Positions 1-13,648 of a stretch of 64,000 nucleotides of DNA are shown one piece after another (position 1 is the first letter of the stretch; each line of letters starts with the position of its first letter). Made by a program: the position numbers and the translations under genes. The stretch is taken from positions 2,984,572-3,048,571 of the forward strand of contig OX419347.1 of the NCBI GenBank assembly GCA_948470475.1, written 5' to 3'. This DNA comes from Galaxea fascicularis (taxonomy: Eukaryota > Cnidaria > Anthozoa > Scleractinia > Euphylliidae). The notes below the pieces were generated by a model. It made no database searches. It was given only the letters and a program-made list of their open reading frames with translations, and was not told where the DNA came from.

Positions 1-339
1 TTGTAAAAGACCTTAAATGTGAAATGGGGTTACTGTCCCGCAGTGGACTCAGTCAAAGGAAAATGGATTGAACATTTTCCATAACGAGCTTATATCTTAA
101 GCATACAAAAGACGCACATCACGGAGAGCTACTCGTTTATCACAGATGACTCTTTCGAAAACCTTTACATAATACTGATGTTGTCTGCATAAAGAAACGA
201 ACCACTTGGTCGTTGCTAAATGTTAACTTTCCATATACAGGCTAGTAAGCAATTTATCAACTAAATTAATACCTACAAAGCGGTTAGCTTTACGATAGCA
301 AAGGAATTCATACTTACAAATGATCGGAGTATTTTTTAC
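1..339. other. Left-edge stretch, probably HOOK intron
   Basis: Follows the donor of the last recognised HOOK exon (GTAAAA reading minus from 339). I see no exon, RNA gene or repeat in it. The remaining C-terminal HOOK exons should lie to the left of the window. Confidence 0.4.
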
Positions 340-1200
340 CCAGCTCACTCTGTTTATCCATCTCGCCGGCGCTCTTCTGATTTCTCACATCGTCCAGCTC
401 ACTTTCAGCCTCCATTAGCTTTTGATTCAATTCTCTGATAACGGAATTATAGGCGCCATTGTTATGTTAGCTTAAACCGACCATATGCTTCCACTAAACT
501 TCTTAGCATCAAAGCAGCTGTACTGTACATCGCAACGAGTTTAGATTTACGAAGTTAGTATAATATCGTAAATGAAGATGTAAATCGGCTTTCCCGGTCG
601 ACATTTTTAATTGCACTAAGCAAAGCCGATTAGAAGAACTCAAAAGAAGTGCGGTTGTTCACCTGTTCTCTTTTTCGAGTTGATCCTTCCTTTCATTGGC
701 ATCGTTTAGCAGACTTTGAAGAAGCTGATTCTGTTGACAGGACAAGCGAGATATTAACACTGTGACCTCCAACCGCCATTTTGCGTTTGCCTAGTTCGCA
801 ATACGTAATGACAAAATCGGGCTAGTTTGCACAATACTTTAACCAGATAAAGGCGGTCTTCGAAGACCGCCTTTTCGCGGATAACTATACGAGCCTCTTG
901 CAAATACAGAGTAAAAGTCAAGGCAACTGCAATGGATAACGATTCAATGAGAAAACAAAATTGCGCTTTTTTTTTCTAGTACCTGTTCTTCTTGTTCTCC
1001 CTGCTTCTGTTCCTTCAGTTTCTTATTTTCATGTTCAAGACGGAGGATGCGCTCCCTGTAGTTAAAATCAATCAATCAATTAATCAATCAATCAATCAAT
1101 CAATCAATCAACCAATCAATCATTAACTTAGTCAGTCATTCAGTCAGTCAGTGAGTCAGTCAGTGAGTCATTCAGTCAGTCAGGCAGTCAGTCAGTCAGG

Positions 1201-1231
<31 letters not shown>

Positions 1232-4200
1232 TCAGTCAGTCAGTCAGTTAGTCAGACAGTCAGACAGTCAGTCAGTGAGTCAGACAGTCAGTCATTCAGT
1301 CAGTCAGTCAGTCATGCCGTCAGTCAGTCAGTGAGTCAGTCAGTCAGTCAGCCAGTCAGCCAGTCAGTCAGTCATGCCGTTAGTTAGTCAGTCAGTCCGT
1401 CCGTCAGTCATTCAATCCGTTAGTCAGTCAGTCAGTCAGTCAGTCAGTCAGTCAGTCAGTCAGTCAATCCGTTATTCAGTCAGTCAGTCAGTCAGTCAGT
1501 CAGCCAACCAGCCAACCAGCCAACCAGCCAGCCAGCCAGCCAGTCATGTAGTCAGTCAGTCTGTAGCATGAGCTTGGCACCTGATTCAAACATCAAATCA
1601 CCCAAACACCAAACATAGGAGCCATGCAAATAAGGGCCATGTAAATAAAACCATCGATCATATTACCACTTACTTCACTTCAGGTGAAAGACTACTTCCG
1701 ATGTCAAATTCATCATTTGGTGATGTACCAGGGGTCAGCTGACGCATTGGAGACCCTGGAGAGAAGGAGAAAATAAATTATTTCCATAAACAAGTTCAAA
1801 ATTTATAGGCTAACTTAAAAAATGAAAGGGTGTGGCGAAACGGCTTTCTAGTGAAACGACTGGTTAATATAATCTTTAGGCCTCCACATCTCTGCGAAAG
1901 CAAGTAAATGAATGTACTTTTGATCTGTGTTGTAAATCTTCTAATCACAGTTTATCCGTGAACAAGGTCCAGACAAATAGCTCACCAGACTGAATTTAAA
2001 TTTAGACCGTTTTTTAAAGTCATTATCACAAAATACGCCAAAACAAGAAACTTTATTTAAAAAAGACGGAAAAGTAACTATCTGACTCAAACTTGGCGGC
2101 TTGTGGACAAAATTTCAAAGTGTAATTATTGAACCCGAGGCTGTAAAGGAGAACTTCACGAAGATGATTATTTTCCACCAAGTTTTTTCCTTATTTTCAT
2201 TGATTTTAAACTGTTGTGCTTAAAACGACGGGCACAAACACAAGGCACAATACCTGCTACTTGAGCAAGCTGAAGCTCTTCATTTTCTTCTTTCAATTTC
2301 ATTCTTTCTTGTCGCAGACGCTATGAAAGAAAAAAGCGATTAAAGAAACTGTTACGACCGGAATAGACTGGTGTTGAGTAAGAAAAGATGGTAAGCACAT
2401 TTAACAAACTTACTTCATTCTCTCCATCAAGGTTCGTAAGTTTCTCCTTCGATTTCCTGGCCTCAAACTCGGCCTGAAGTGTACAAATACGGTATAAAAG
2501 TGTTAAATTCGGTAATATAACAGCTGATTGGCCAGCAAAGCTGAGAGCAAAAATTAATACATCATTGTTTTGGTTGTACATGTATGTTCTTTCTTCCGTT
2601 CATTCATGGAGCTTTTGCTTTGGATTCATGTATACCAGTCATTAGGGACTTTCAGGTTTGAGTACGAGTACGAGATTTAGTACTAGTAGGACTTTTCAAA
2701 TCTTGTTTGCTCGCTTTAGATGATTACTAGTGACATCAATCTTGTTTCTAAAATCTCCTGATCTGCTGGTAAGTAACAAGGAAGAGTTATGGTTCAGGGG
2801 AGGTGACTGGTTTAAAATTAGAAATTCGCGCTCGTACTCAAATCTGAAGGTCTCTAATTAACATGATGGCAGCAACGAAACTTCTCGAAACCAAAAAGCT
2901 CATGATGGAGGGGGAGAGGGGTGGGGGGAATTGAGTACAACGTACAACAGGTGATGGTCAGACCCCCATGCCTCACTCCCCTCACCAAACATGAATGCTG
3001 ATTACACATTACAGTGTCCAACAAAACGAAATCCACTCAGCACAAAGGAAAGCCGCTAATGAATTTTGTTGTGAGTCACCCCTTAAATTCAAAATGTCGC
3101 CTTTTGTCAGGCATGTTCTAACGCAAGTACAGCATCAGAGGACAATAACTATCTGTAGAAATATTCTGACTTCTGCCAATGTGAACTAACCTTATCTGCT
3201 CTTCTCTGCAAATCTGACACTTGAATTTGCAGCTGATGAACCTAATTGAGGACAAAAAATACTTGTGATGAGAGAAAACTGATGTTGCCCTTGTGTTAAG
3301 GCCAATATTTAGGAAATGTTAGGGTTTTTGAAAGCCCATGTCATAGTTTTAGAATGTTCACTGTGTCATATCTTGTCAAAGTGTCTTGTTATCTACATGT
3401 AACAGGGGCTTAGACGATGTAAAAGGAATTAAGGGCTGCGAGGCTTGTGCACTGGTCAGAAATGCCATGTTGATGATCACTATACATTCAGTATACCACA
3501 AAAGGGTCCAATTTTCTTTAGACTGCAAAACAGTCTATTTATTTTTTATTGTCCTTCTTTGCAAGGCGCGAAGCTCCAGCATGATTATGAAGATGATGGT
3601 GTGAATTCCAACACACGAAGCATACAAGCCTCCAAGGGCATGTGAGGCAAGACCATTTTAGCACCTGTCCTGAGCCCCACTCTTTGTTTTCACCCTCACT
3701 CCAGACCTTTCACATAAAGAGTGCTCGTATTCTGTTCTGCCATCTAAATTTTCTTATGTGCAGGGCTGTGGTGCATCATTACATCATTTTATTGGTGGTG
3801 TATCTCATTGACATCACCTAACAAATTTCTAACCTGCTTTTTGTATGTGTCAACTTGAGTCTTCAAGGAGTTGGCTTTTTTAAGATCCTGCCAAGCACAA
3901 AATGGGAACAAATTAAGTACACAAATCTCTCAGACAACCTGAACCAACTCTCAAGCTTTGCTTCTGGGAACTTATGACTGTGTATTCAAGTAAAAACAAA
4001 AAAAGGCTTCATGCACGTTCTTGTATGAGGAATTTAATTAAAACATTAATTTTATTGTCTGTCTGTGCTACAGTTTATTATCAACGATGAAGGCAAAAAA
4101 TTCCTGAACATGCATACCTCTTGTAAATTCATGGTTTCATTCATGTATGTGACATTTTTCTCTTCCAAGGCCTTCATTTGTTTCCTCATGTCTGAAAGTT

Positions 4201-7200
4201 CCTCTGTCAAATCAAACAAAAGCATCAACTAAAGAACTGAACTGTCTTAGAACTTGTGACAACAGTGCTGTACAAACCAACAAGCTTATAACTTCCAATG
4301 GTAATAATTTTGCATTGATCTTAAATTTTCTAAAAAGCCTAACAGGATTTTGTTTCCTCCCTATTAATGCCATTCAAGCTTTTCTAGCTGGCAATGGTAA
4401 TAATTTTGCACTGATCTTAAATTTTCTAAAAACCTTAACAGGATTTTGTTTCCTCCCTATTAATGCCATTCAAGCTTGTCTAGCTGTAAATGGTAATAAT
4501 TTTGCACTGATCTTAAATTTTCTAAAAACCTTAAAATAATTTTGTTTCCTCCCTACAATCAATGTCATTGACTTTAACATTAAAACTAATCACATTGTGC
4601 ATACATGTAATGAAAACAAGGGACCTCAAAGCTTGGTTACTGCCAACAACAGTTTGTTTGTGGTTGTTACTATCAACAATTATTGGAAATACCTAATTTG
4701 TCAACCTTACCTAATTTCTTCTTGTAAAGTTCTATGGTTGATTCATATTTTATCTACCGAAAATAGAAATATTAATCTAATTAGTTATATATGTTTGAAT
4801 TAATTTGTATAACAATTAATTAAAGCAATGAAATTAAATATATATGCAAAATAACAGACCATTAAATTTGACAACAAAAAATATTTTTAATAGTAACAAA
4901 TTTCAAATTCACACACCACTTTCTCCTGAGAGTGTCGCAGAACATCCATTTCATCTTTCAACATCTGTGATTCCTCTGCTAAACTCTGCAGTTGCTCAAT
5001 CTACAAAGAAAACAAAATTTATATACTAGTTAGTGAACAAATAGAGTTTAATGCACTTAGTCTTCCAACAGTAGATTATCACTTCCACCAACTTGAGTAC
5101 ACAACTGATTGTTACATTTTTATATTTGAAAACTTTCAAGTAAAATGCATTATTTAGCAAGCCATTTGCACCTGTGCTCAGAGTAGTGCTTACAACAGGA
5201 ATGTCCATGGATACTATGTGTAGTCTGATTTCTCTGGGTAATTTCTTCATAGTTACAGAAAATACCTTACAAGATCACCTTCGCATAAACACAGAAGATC
5301 ATCAGGAACAGGAGAAATGGATCACAAGATTTTTACTGATTTAGTGTGAAGAATAGAATTCCCAGGGGGTAGACCTTTAAATCTAAAACTGCCTTTCATG
5401 GGAGGGTAAGGATGCTCTCATTGTGATATTATAACTGATAGTAAAATTTACTTCATTTTAAATTACCCGTTCATTCAGCAGGAGAACTTCCCTCTCCATC
5501 TGCTCGTACTTAATTCTGTACTCATCCCGAGCTGGAAAAATAAACAGAACAATCAAAATGTGTTTGGACATCATTATTATTAATGTCATTATTCCTTCAC
5601 AAGAAACACACTGTCTTGGTTTGATAATGAATAGCACCAGAGGGTCCTCAGTTTAAATCACGTACTAGGTGAAAACAACCTTGTTAGGGTACATGTTTGC
5701 ATGCATGCATGCATGTTAAGCACATACATTGCTTTTTTGGACAGCTCACTGAAAATTTCAATAAAAGTACAGTTGTACCTAGTAAATGACAGCTCAACAG
5801 AATTAGTACAGTGGATGACAAAGTTATCTTTCTTAAGAAAAGCTGCAAGTAATCCACAAAAAACACCCCAGCCATCATAAATCACAGTATTTACAAGTGA
5901 ATTTTCTTTTACGAACACTTGATCTCATGACTATACTCACTGGTTTCTAAAGTGAAATTTTCTTCCTTGAGTTGCTCCATCTGGTGCTGACATTGCTGCA
6001 GCTTTTGAGCAGAAAAACTAGAAAGCATAATGAGCATAATGGACAATTATTAATAATTGTTGAGAAGACTCAGCTGGGGAATTGAAAAGGACGAGGGATT
6101 AACATTTTCTAAAGCAAATCATGGAAAACTATCTGTTCTTTTCTAACAACCTGATTTTTTTGCCAAACATTCTGCAAAAAAAACACAAAACTTGTACGAT
6201 TTCTGGGTTCTTTAAAAAGGAGGGGTTTGTTTATGAGCAGGTACACGCTGCTTCATTAAAAATTAAAAAGTTCTTACATGTACCATAAAACTCACCAAGT
6301 TAATGCACTGGACCCTTAAGAGTTCCAGTTCTTTAAATTAATTACATATCATATTACATTACATGTACATGGTTGCAAACAATAGTTCACCAATTGAACC
6401 TTTGCACAACTTTCAGTAGAACAAACCTCCTTGAAAGGTTTGCAAACAGAGGTTGGTCTTTGTAGGCCCTGAGGCCCTGGCATCAATATGAATGTTCTGA
6501 TTTATACCATGCCATAGAAAATGACATTACAGCCAATCAGAAAGCAGGAAAGCTCTTGGATATCTGTCAGAGTTCTGCGAACCTTAATTCCAATTGCATA
6601 CCGAATTCATTGCGTAGGGTTGTGTGTTTTCTATCCATGGTACAAAACTAATTTTAATTAACAGTTATGCAAAGCTTTCTCATGATACACAATTTGTCCA
6701 TGTACCATGGAATATCCCACTTGTGACTTGTACAGTATTTTCTTTAAATCCATACTCACCAAAACACCCATATGTATACAGTGAAAGTACAAGTAACTCA
6801 CGGGATATTCCATTGTACACCACTCAAAGCATTTCGGCAAAATAAATGGGATGACCCTCAGAATGACAATGAAAACTGTCTGGCACATGGTTTGTATTAC
6901 TTAACTGCACCTGCAGTTAAGTAAGTGGCTTTTAAATTTCTGGCTTAAAGAGAACTTGCATTCAGTACCTGAAATCATCATCTCTGTTGCTGCTGGAGTC
7001 CTGATGACTTAACCTGTTCCTGAGTCTGTCATTTTCCATTTGCAAACTGCTTTCATGCTCTTTAATGAATGACAGCTAAAATAATCAAAGAAAAACAACT
7101 CAGTGATTAAATTAATACATTATGTAATGAAAGAAACATTATTTTTCACTACCCAGTTAATCATCAAAGTTACTGTAAATAATGATTGAACTTTTTACAT

Positions 7201-10200
7201 GAGTTATGTACATTAAACAGACACATTAGCAGTGCTGCCATCAATCTTGAAGCACATGGAAATATCCAAACAATAACCAGGATTCCTTGTGGTATAGATA
7301 ACACACCAATTTTCTCTCAAAGACAGCCTGAATTAAAGACCAAAATTTTAAGAATGTATTATTTGATACAGTATCCAAACTAGAAGTTTAATTTCAGCAA
7401 AATATGTCAGCTGGGACCATAAAACTACCAGTGATGTATTAACCCTATCACTCCTTAATTTCTCCTTATAGTAATGCTGCTCAATCAAATATGAAGTTGT
7501 GAGAAAAAAGAAAGTTGTCAACAAGTAACAAAGGTGTTGATTGATTGATTGATTGATTGATTGTTTAACAAATTCTCCCCACCATTACCATAGAAAATGA
7601 AACTAAATTTTATTTATTTAACCTTCTTTTTTGAATTGATGCCTTCACAAAACCGTCATAAAAACTAGGCTGCAGTGCAGTTCTAAATACAAAGAAAGGA
7701 GAAACGTTTCCCAGTGAAAATTTATAGTTCATGTACCTGTTCATCCAGTTCATGACATCTCTGTGAGAGTTCCTCTTTTTCAGCAGCAAGGCTGCTCAGT
7801 TGTTCTAAAGTTCTCTTATGCTACATGCATGGAACACAAAAAAGCAATAATAATTTATAAATTATAATTGATTTATTATGATATGGACTTTACAGTAGGC
7901 AAGGTGTGAATAAAGTACAGGCTTGTCAAACTTCAAATAATGCTTTATTAATTTTTTAGGCAAATTACACAATCTTTGGTCATTGATCAAATGGCTTTGA
8001 TCAACAACTACCACTGACTGTAGTTTCCAATAATTAATTCAATAGCAAAGTTAATGTACTTAACAAATTGACATATAGATAATACTTTGGGAGAGAATTA
8101 ATACCCCTACAGTGTACCTGTATTTCTAGTTCTTTGTAGATCTCACTATCTCCCCCAGACATGCCACCATCTTTAACTGTCAGCAGCTATTTTGAAAACA
8201 AAAGACAATTGAAAAAGTCTTATTTTTCAACAATTACATGTATTAAGCCTCAATGCACACCACAGTCAAATAACTACGGCCATAACGTATCTTCTAAACT
8301 TGCAGAATTTTTTGTACATGTCAATGTTGTGCTTGCCTTGATAATGCCATCATAATGACACTGAAAGATTGTTATTTAATTTCCATGTGTGCCACAAAAC
8401 ACCCATTCCAATACCAAACTAATGTACATGTATGTAACAGTTTCCATCAGAAAATAACCCCCTTAAAAACAGCTGTAGGAATGCACATGGGTTTTGTTAA
8501 TTGAAGAAACAGGGGGATTTTAATACATGTAGGTGAGTACCCCTGAGATTTCTTTGGTTTGGGTACGGTGTTCACAGTACACAGTTACCCATAACTAGAA
8601 GTCCCAGTTTCTACACGTAATTCAACAACCCAGCATGAAGGAATGCCAAACACAGGAACCAAAAATTTTTTAGGTTGCAAGTTCTGGTACAAAGGACCTT
8701 GACCTGGCTGCTAATGGCTGAGTTACTCACTGAGTTAGAACTAAAGTTCTGCTTAGCATTATTGTAACGCTACAATAGGTTGATTTCTACAGCTGTAGTA
8801 GATATAATTAATACACCATTTGAAAACAAACCTCTTGTATAGCCATCATGACAACATGCTGCACTGATTCTTCCATTGACATGATAACCTGGATGTATTC
8901 TGATGAAAACAAAAAAGTAAAACAAATTCATTTTATTCCAAGAGGAAACCCAGCAATAGAGCCATAAATGACAACATTTAACGAAGGGAACTCAAAACAA
9001 ATTTTAATAAAATGTGTTTTTACATCTCATAGACTCTGCTAAAATTAACGTTACATCAGATTTCTAGGCCAAAATAACCTGAAAATTATCTAAATATTAA
9101 CTAGTGTAAGAATGGATAGATATACAATACAGTTTTTTAAGCTGTTTACACAATTGTGTGGTTCCAGAAAATAATTATCCACAACCCCCAACTGAAGGTT
9201 TTTGGGTTTCCACCTCCCCACCCCTCCAGAAATTCCAACTTAGCTTCATACTTTTCTTTTAAAACTTTTGCTTTTGCCACCCCCTCCCTCTTGGGATCTC
9301 CATTGGCCTTCCATGGGGGGAGGTATGGATAATTATTTACTGGAAATGCACATTTGCAATTCATGTCATATCAAGTCCTAGAACACTCGGCTGCATCCTG
9401 AACATAATAGCACAAACTCTGAGAAAACTTATAACTACAGTACAGTATATCAGGATAAACTCATCTACACCAACCAAAATACACAGTTACACCATCCATA
9501 GTATGATATATGTTATTTCATAAACTTTTTGCCTACCTTGTTTGTCCTCACAGTTAACAGCACAACCAAGAACAAGCTGCAGCAGTCTGCCAAGCTCTGA
9601 TATGTCTAAGGTTTCAACTGCAAGTTCAAAAATTGCTTAATGAAAACAAAACATTATTTCAAACATTACTAATGAATTCGTTAAAAAATTCAGGTGCCAT
9701 TCTTTTAATCACTTGTCACACCAGTGGAGTGGATACCTTGGCTACGTTGCTAGGTTGTGCTGAACACGCTACTACATGTACTTAACAGTGTAAATGTGTG
9801 TGATTGAAAGACTGACCAATTACAAGGGCTGTGCGATAAATAAATTATTTATAATCTTGTTTTTAATTACAAGATTGTGTGTTAGGACAAATTTGACAAG
9901 TAGATACAGTCTACACTGTATATGTATACCTATAGCATTGACATCAGGCTTTGGAAATCCAGAAATATCCATCGTCAACACCTACAATGAGGAATAATAA
10001 TAATTATGTACAATTTGTACACTGATTTAGCTGGCTTCAATATAATTCCACTCAACTGACTTCCACATCATATAGCATACTGGTATTAAAACTAACAGTA
10101 TTTCAAACCAATATTAAAATTGCAGGTAAGGGACTAACCTCTGTGTAATAATCAATTACTCCTTTTAAAAGTTTCTTGAGGTTGTTAACCTGGTAAAATA

Positions 10201-12362
10201 TGTACAATAGACAACATTTTACTACTTGATGACATGTATAACTACTATTGTTATTGGTAGGCAAACTAGAGCTAACAAGGGGGGTGGGGGGGGGGGGGTG
10301 CTGGGCAATGAGTTCATCACCAGAACAAAGCCCTTGGTTGGGCATAGTAATCTAGACATGTATTGCATTGGGAAGTTGGCTCGACTATGATGTCACAATA
10401 GCAAAATGGTTAGAAAAACAACAACAATAGTAGTACTTAATAAATATATTTAGATTATATTTGGCAGTGCATGAGTACTTTGATAATGCCTGGATGATGT
10501 CACAACATGTACACAAGTAGTGCAACGATGACGTTACCATGTTTTGAAGTCATCTTTGCATAGTACAAACACAATCACTCTGGCAAATCTTTTTTTTTCA
10601 CTTTCTTTGATACATGACTTCATTAATTTTGTACATCTAAACTATAATTGCAAACTTGTCCAGACCAATCAAATGCAAGATCTGTGCCATCCATTGTATA
10701 ATAACATAGTACCTCCAATACTGGGTGGCCTGCGTAGCCTGCCATTCTAGTCATGAACTTTACCTTCAGTCTCCTGTTGTCTCCTGTGTCATGTCTGATT
10801 TTAGATATCCATTCATCATCAAACCAATCTGGGGCACTAAATATAAAAAAAATAATGGTTACCATGTGTGTGTGAGCTAACCAACATTTGCATAATTTGA
10901 GCTATCACCTGACAAAACCATTGACCAGTGTCAATAAGGACAAAGAAACCTAGATTTGCAATTTAAAGCCTTTTGTATTGACCTTAACTTATCTCAGTGC
11001 CTTCACTCAACACAGTATCCTTATCAAAGTAAATGTAGCAGATGTTTTATCTGCAGGAGGCAAGCTACATCTGCCTCACAAGATTGGAGAATGCCTAAAG
11101 CAGAGACTGAACCCACAACCACAATGTTATCCATTTTAGGTCCTCTGACTGTTCGGTTACCATGACAGCCATACTGGCGTGTTTAGAATCTCGAGGGAAC
11201 AAGGGTTTCCCGTCATTTGTTCCCACACTTCTCTCACTGGGTATTAACTTAACCTCTCCTCACCATCGATATCAAGAACAAAATAAGTAACAGTTATTCA
11301 CCGAAGAGTAGGTAAATATCCAACACTCTCACCGACACTGAGGTGAATAATAATTATCATTTTAGTATATACCACACAAGCTGAATAACTAGCGTTTATT
11401 AAAATAGTTTCTTCTTCGGAAACCAAAGCAGGACACCATTTTGTCTCTCTTTGGCTGCTCAGAGGTGAATAGTACTTTCATTGCTAATAACCTCCGAGTT
11501 AACCAATAAGAACATGCGAAATGCACTAGTCACTTGTGTGGTATATGCAAATGATGTATGTCTCCTCTTTGGATCAATTGCATATAAGTGAAATAGTTAT
11601 CCATATCAGTTAAGATTCAATTTCTTGCTCTTGCAGAGTGCCAACATCCTCATCCACTCGTCACAGGCATAAATGCAGTACATGTAATCATGCAAAATTA
11701 ATTACAAAGAAATTATTTGAAGATTTCTTGGGACCTTTTACAATTATTCGAGAAAAATGCAATAACATTGAAGTATCGAAGTCATAAGTTCAAGTAAAAT
11801 GAATCTCATGCATTGTCTTCCAAAATGGGCTTTAGTGCAAATCGTAAACATCTCACCCAGGGTCTAGTGTACTAAGTAACAAGTCTAGTGTACATGTTGA
11901 GAAGATTCTTATGGTTGATTATCAAGTAAAACTCAATTTTTAACAAGAATCGGAAGTCAGCAATATCAAAAGAGACGATCGTGAATAAATGACAATGCAA
12001 ATGATCTTCTGTTTCAACTTAAGTTACGCGATCTAATGTCAGCAACTTGTAACTTAAGCTTACGTACATTTCGGCTAAACATTCGCAAAGAGCAACTCCG
12101 TCCGTCAGTTCTTCGACAGTTCTATGCGGAGCTTTAATTCCTTCGAAAGTGTTCACCTGTAGAAAAACAAAATTATAATGAGATCAACCCCTACAGCTAA
12201 TATTACGTTCTTAGCTGTTACATTCTTCAAGTTGGCCCTGCCAATAACGAAGATTCAATCAAAATTAACAATAACGCTGTAAAAGAAGAGCAATCGATCA
12301 GCGTTACAACCACTCAAACTCACCCATTTCATCAAACTTTCGCACATCAACTCGTCATCCAT
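340..12362 (-). CDS. HOOK: HOOK family dynein adaptor, 23 coding exons, C-terminus off the left edge
   Basis: Cytoplasmic adaptor linking dynein/dynactin to endosomal cargo. Coding exons (plus coordinates, in reading order): 12324-12362, 12068-12156, 10764-10836, 10139-10189, 9930-9981, 9537-9617, 8832-8899, 8118-8186, 7737-7820, 6969-7075, 5941-6017, 5467-5531, 4917-5000, 4711-4753, 4118-4203, 3834-3887, 3191-3241, 2414-2473, 2254-2320, 1674-1755, 983-1055, 663-730, 340-434. Phases join without a break, giving 539 residues; family members are about 720, so roughly 180 residues lie outside. Start is the ATG at 12362 (MDDELMCESLMKW). Residues 1 to about 170 form the Hook domain (APDWFDDEW, MEESVQHVV); Q142 and I149 match the HOOK3 residues known to bind dynein light intermediate chain. 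The rest is coiled coil (IELYKKKL, ERILRLEHENKKL). Exon 2 uses donor GTACGT, because the nearby GTAAGC would shift the frame. No stop codons or frameshifts were seen. Confidence 0.93.
1066..1570. repeat. Tetranucleotide tandem repeat (AATC then AGTC/AGCC) in a HOOK intron
   Basis: About 500 bp of TCAA units, then degenerate GTCA/GCCA units, fill most of the intron between HOOK exons 1674-1755 and 983-1055 and end about 10 bp from the 3' splice site at 1055. Open frames here are low-complexity (SQSVSQ repeats) and not genes. Confidence 0.95.
4297..4545. repeat. 96-bp tandem repeat, about 2.6 copies, in a HOOK intron
   Basis: Units begin at 4297, 4393 and 4489 with the same AATGGTAATAATTTTGCA start, and contain TTAAATTTTCTAAAAA and TTTTGTTTCCTCCCTA. 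A period of 96 bp (a multiple of three) leaves a spurious repeated open frame. It lies between HOOK exons 4711-4753 and 4118-4203. Confidence 0.93.
6702..6818. mobile_element. Short inverted-repeat element (MITE-like) in a HOOK intron
   Basis: The left end GTACCATGGAATATCCCACT is inverted at the right end as CGGGATATTCCATTGTAC, with TTGTGACTTG against CAAGTAACTCA further in. A half-copy with a related end lies near 29735 (ACCATGGAATATCTCACTT). Family unassigned. Confidence 0.55.
7537..7563. repeat. (GATT)n microsatellite
   Basis: Six to seven TTGA/GATT units in the HOOK intron between 7075 and 7737. Confidence 0.9.
9167..9342. mobile_element. Foldback element in a HOOK intron
   Basis: GAAAATAATTATCCACAACCC at the left is inverted at the right as GGGAGGTATGGATAATTATT. 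The interior is C/T-rich. No coding potential; looks like a MITE of about 175 bp. The target duplication is not clear. Confidence 0.5.
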
Positions 12363-13648
12363 TCTACTTCGATTACGCTCGTCAAAATTCGAGGGTCGTG
12401 AAGAAAAACAGTTCTAAACTAACAATATTTACAAGGAAAGTTCCAGCGAAGAAAAAGAAATGCACTGACCGCTGGCGCGGTTACAAAACAATTTACTTTC
12501 GAATGGCCTCTTGGGAAATATTGCGTTTTGATTATAAAGGGGAGGGGTGGGTAACAGTGAGGCTATCATGGTAGCGCTCTTGGGAAAGCGACGTATCCAA
12601 GTAAATACAGTAAAATAGTTCCCAGACAGTTAGTTAACCTCAGATCATCCGACATTCTTAAAGTATTTAAGACTTTAAGATTTTAAGACTGACACTTGCC
12701 ACCGTTGTTTTTTATTTCCCATAAACAATCTGAACAATTTCAGGAGCCCATGTTTGCATACATAAATTGCCAGTTACTTGCGCCAACGCAAGGCCCCTTG
12801 TCTGACCTCCAGCAAGCTCTCTCGACGTGGCACATAATTTTTCGGGTGTGTGTGCGTGATGGGGAACAAGCAAAGAGAATGAAGGATGTGTGGGCTACAG
12901 GGAGGGGAGGGTGGGAGGTGCGAGGTCTAATACGGGAGATAAACAATTCATTGGGGACGGAAGCAACACGAAAACGGGCAAACAAACAAACAAACATTTA
13001 TTGCAAAATCAGACGAATAGAAAGTGTAGTACCTATCCGAAGGTAGCAAGGCTAATCAGAGTCAGATGGGGCAAAGGGATATTAGAAAAACTACTGTTAA
13101 ATTACAAAAAAATGACATTAATTCAAGTTCAAATAACAACCGCAGCTAACACTTTTCAGTAAAAGAATTTAAGAGGAAAGATAATTTTCAATAACGGGAA
13201 CTTATTAAAATAAGTGCAAAGGTGCTATTTTGGTTCCATAAAGACAGCAGTTATTTTAGCAATCATCCCTGTTGTTCTTAGAATTAAAGATCATCGTCTT
13301 CAATGTTAAGTAATTTTAACTGACAAAAGTGCATGGATTTTTTTGTTAAAAGACTTTTTAGGTAGAGAGCGCAGGCTGATAGCAAGAGGATTCCATGCTG
13401 TCCAATTGAAAAAGATTTGTTGAAATAGAAATCTCCGGCATTAGAAAAAGATGTATTGTATGTGCGGGAGCGGGGAGAAAAAGATACGGGTGGGGGATAT
13501 ACAGGGTACGGGAAGTGGGAAGTTTTGACCCGGCTTTTCATGACCCCATGGGCGCATGTCTGAACCGTCTTCTCAGCATCGTATTACTAATATTCGGACA
13601 AACACAAACAATTGGCCTCGCAAATTAACTGCTGACGGTAACTGAAAA
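12363..13648. promoter_or_regulatory. Divergent intergenic region between HOOK and NAALADL1-like A
   Basis: The start codons of the two genes face away from each other across 1.29 kb, so both promoters and 5'UTRs (or upstream non-coding exons) must lie here. I see no clear TATA box. Overlapping short ORFs at 12696-13162 show no family resemblance and are probably chance. A G/A-rich patch lies at 12895-12915. Confidence 0.5.

Noticed and set aside
1151..1571. Open frames of SQSVSQ repeats that look like a low-complexity secreted protein
   Set aside because: They are translations of a tetranucleotide array lying inside a HOOK intron, on the opposite strand, with no splice or start context.
12696..13162. 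Overlapping ORFs of 85-116 aa between HOOK and copy A
   Set aside because: Three frames on both strands overlap, composition is skewed by the G/A-rich patch, and there is no similarity to a known family.
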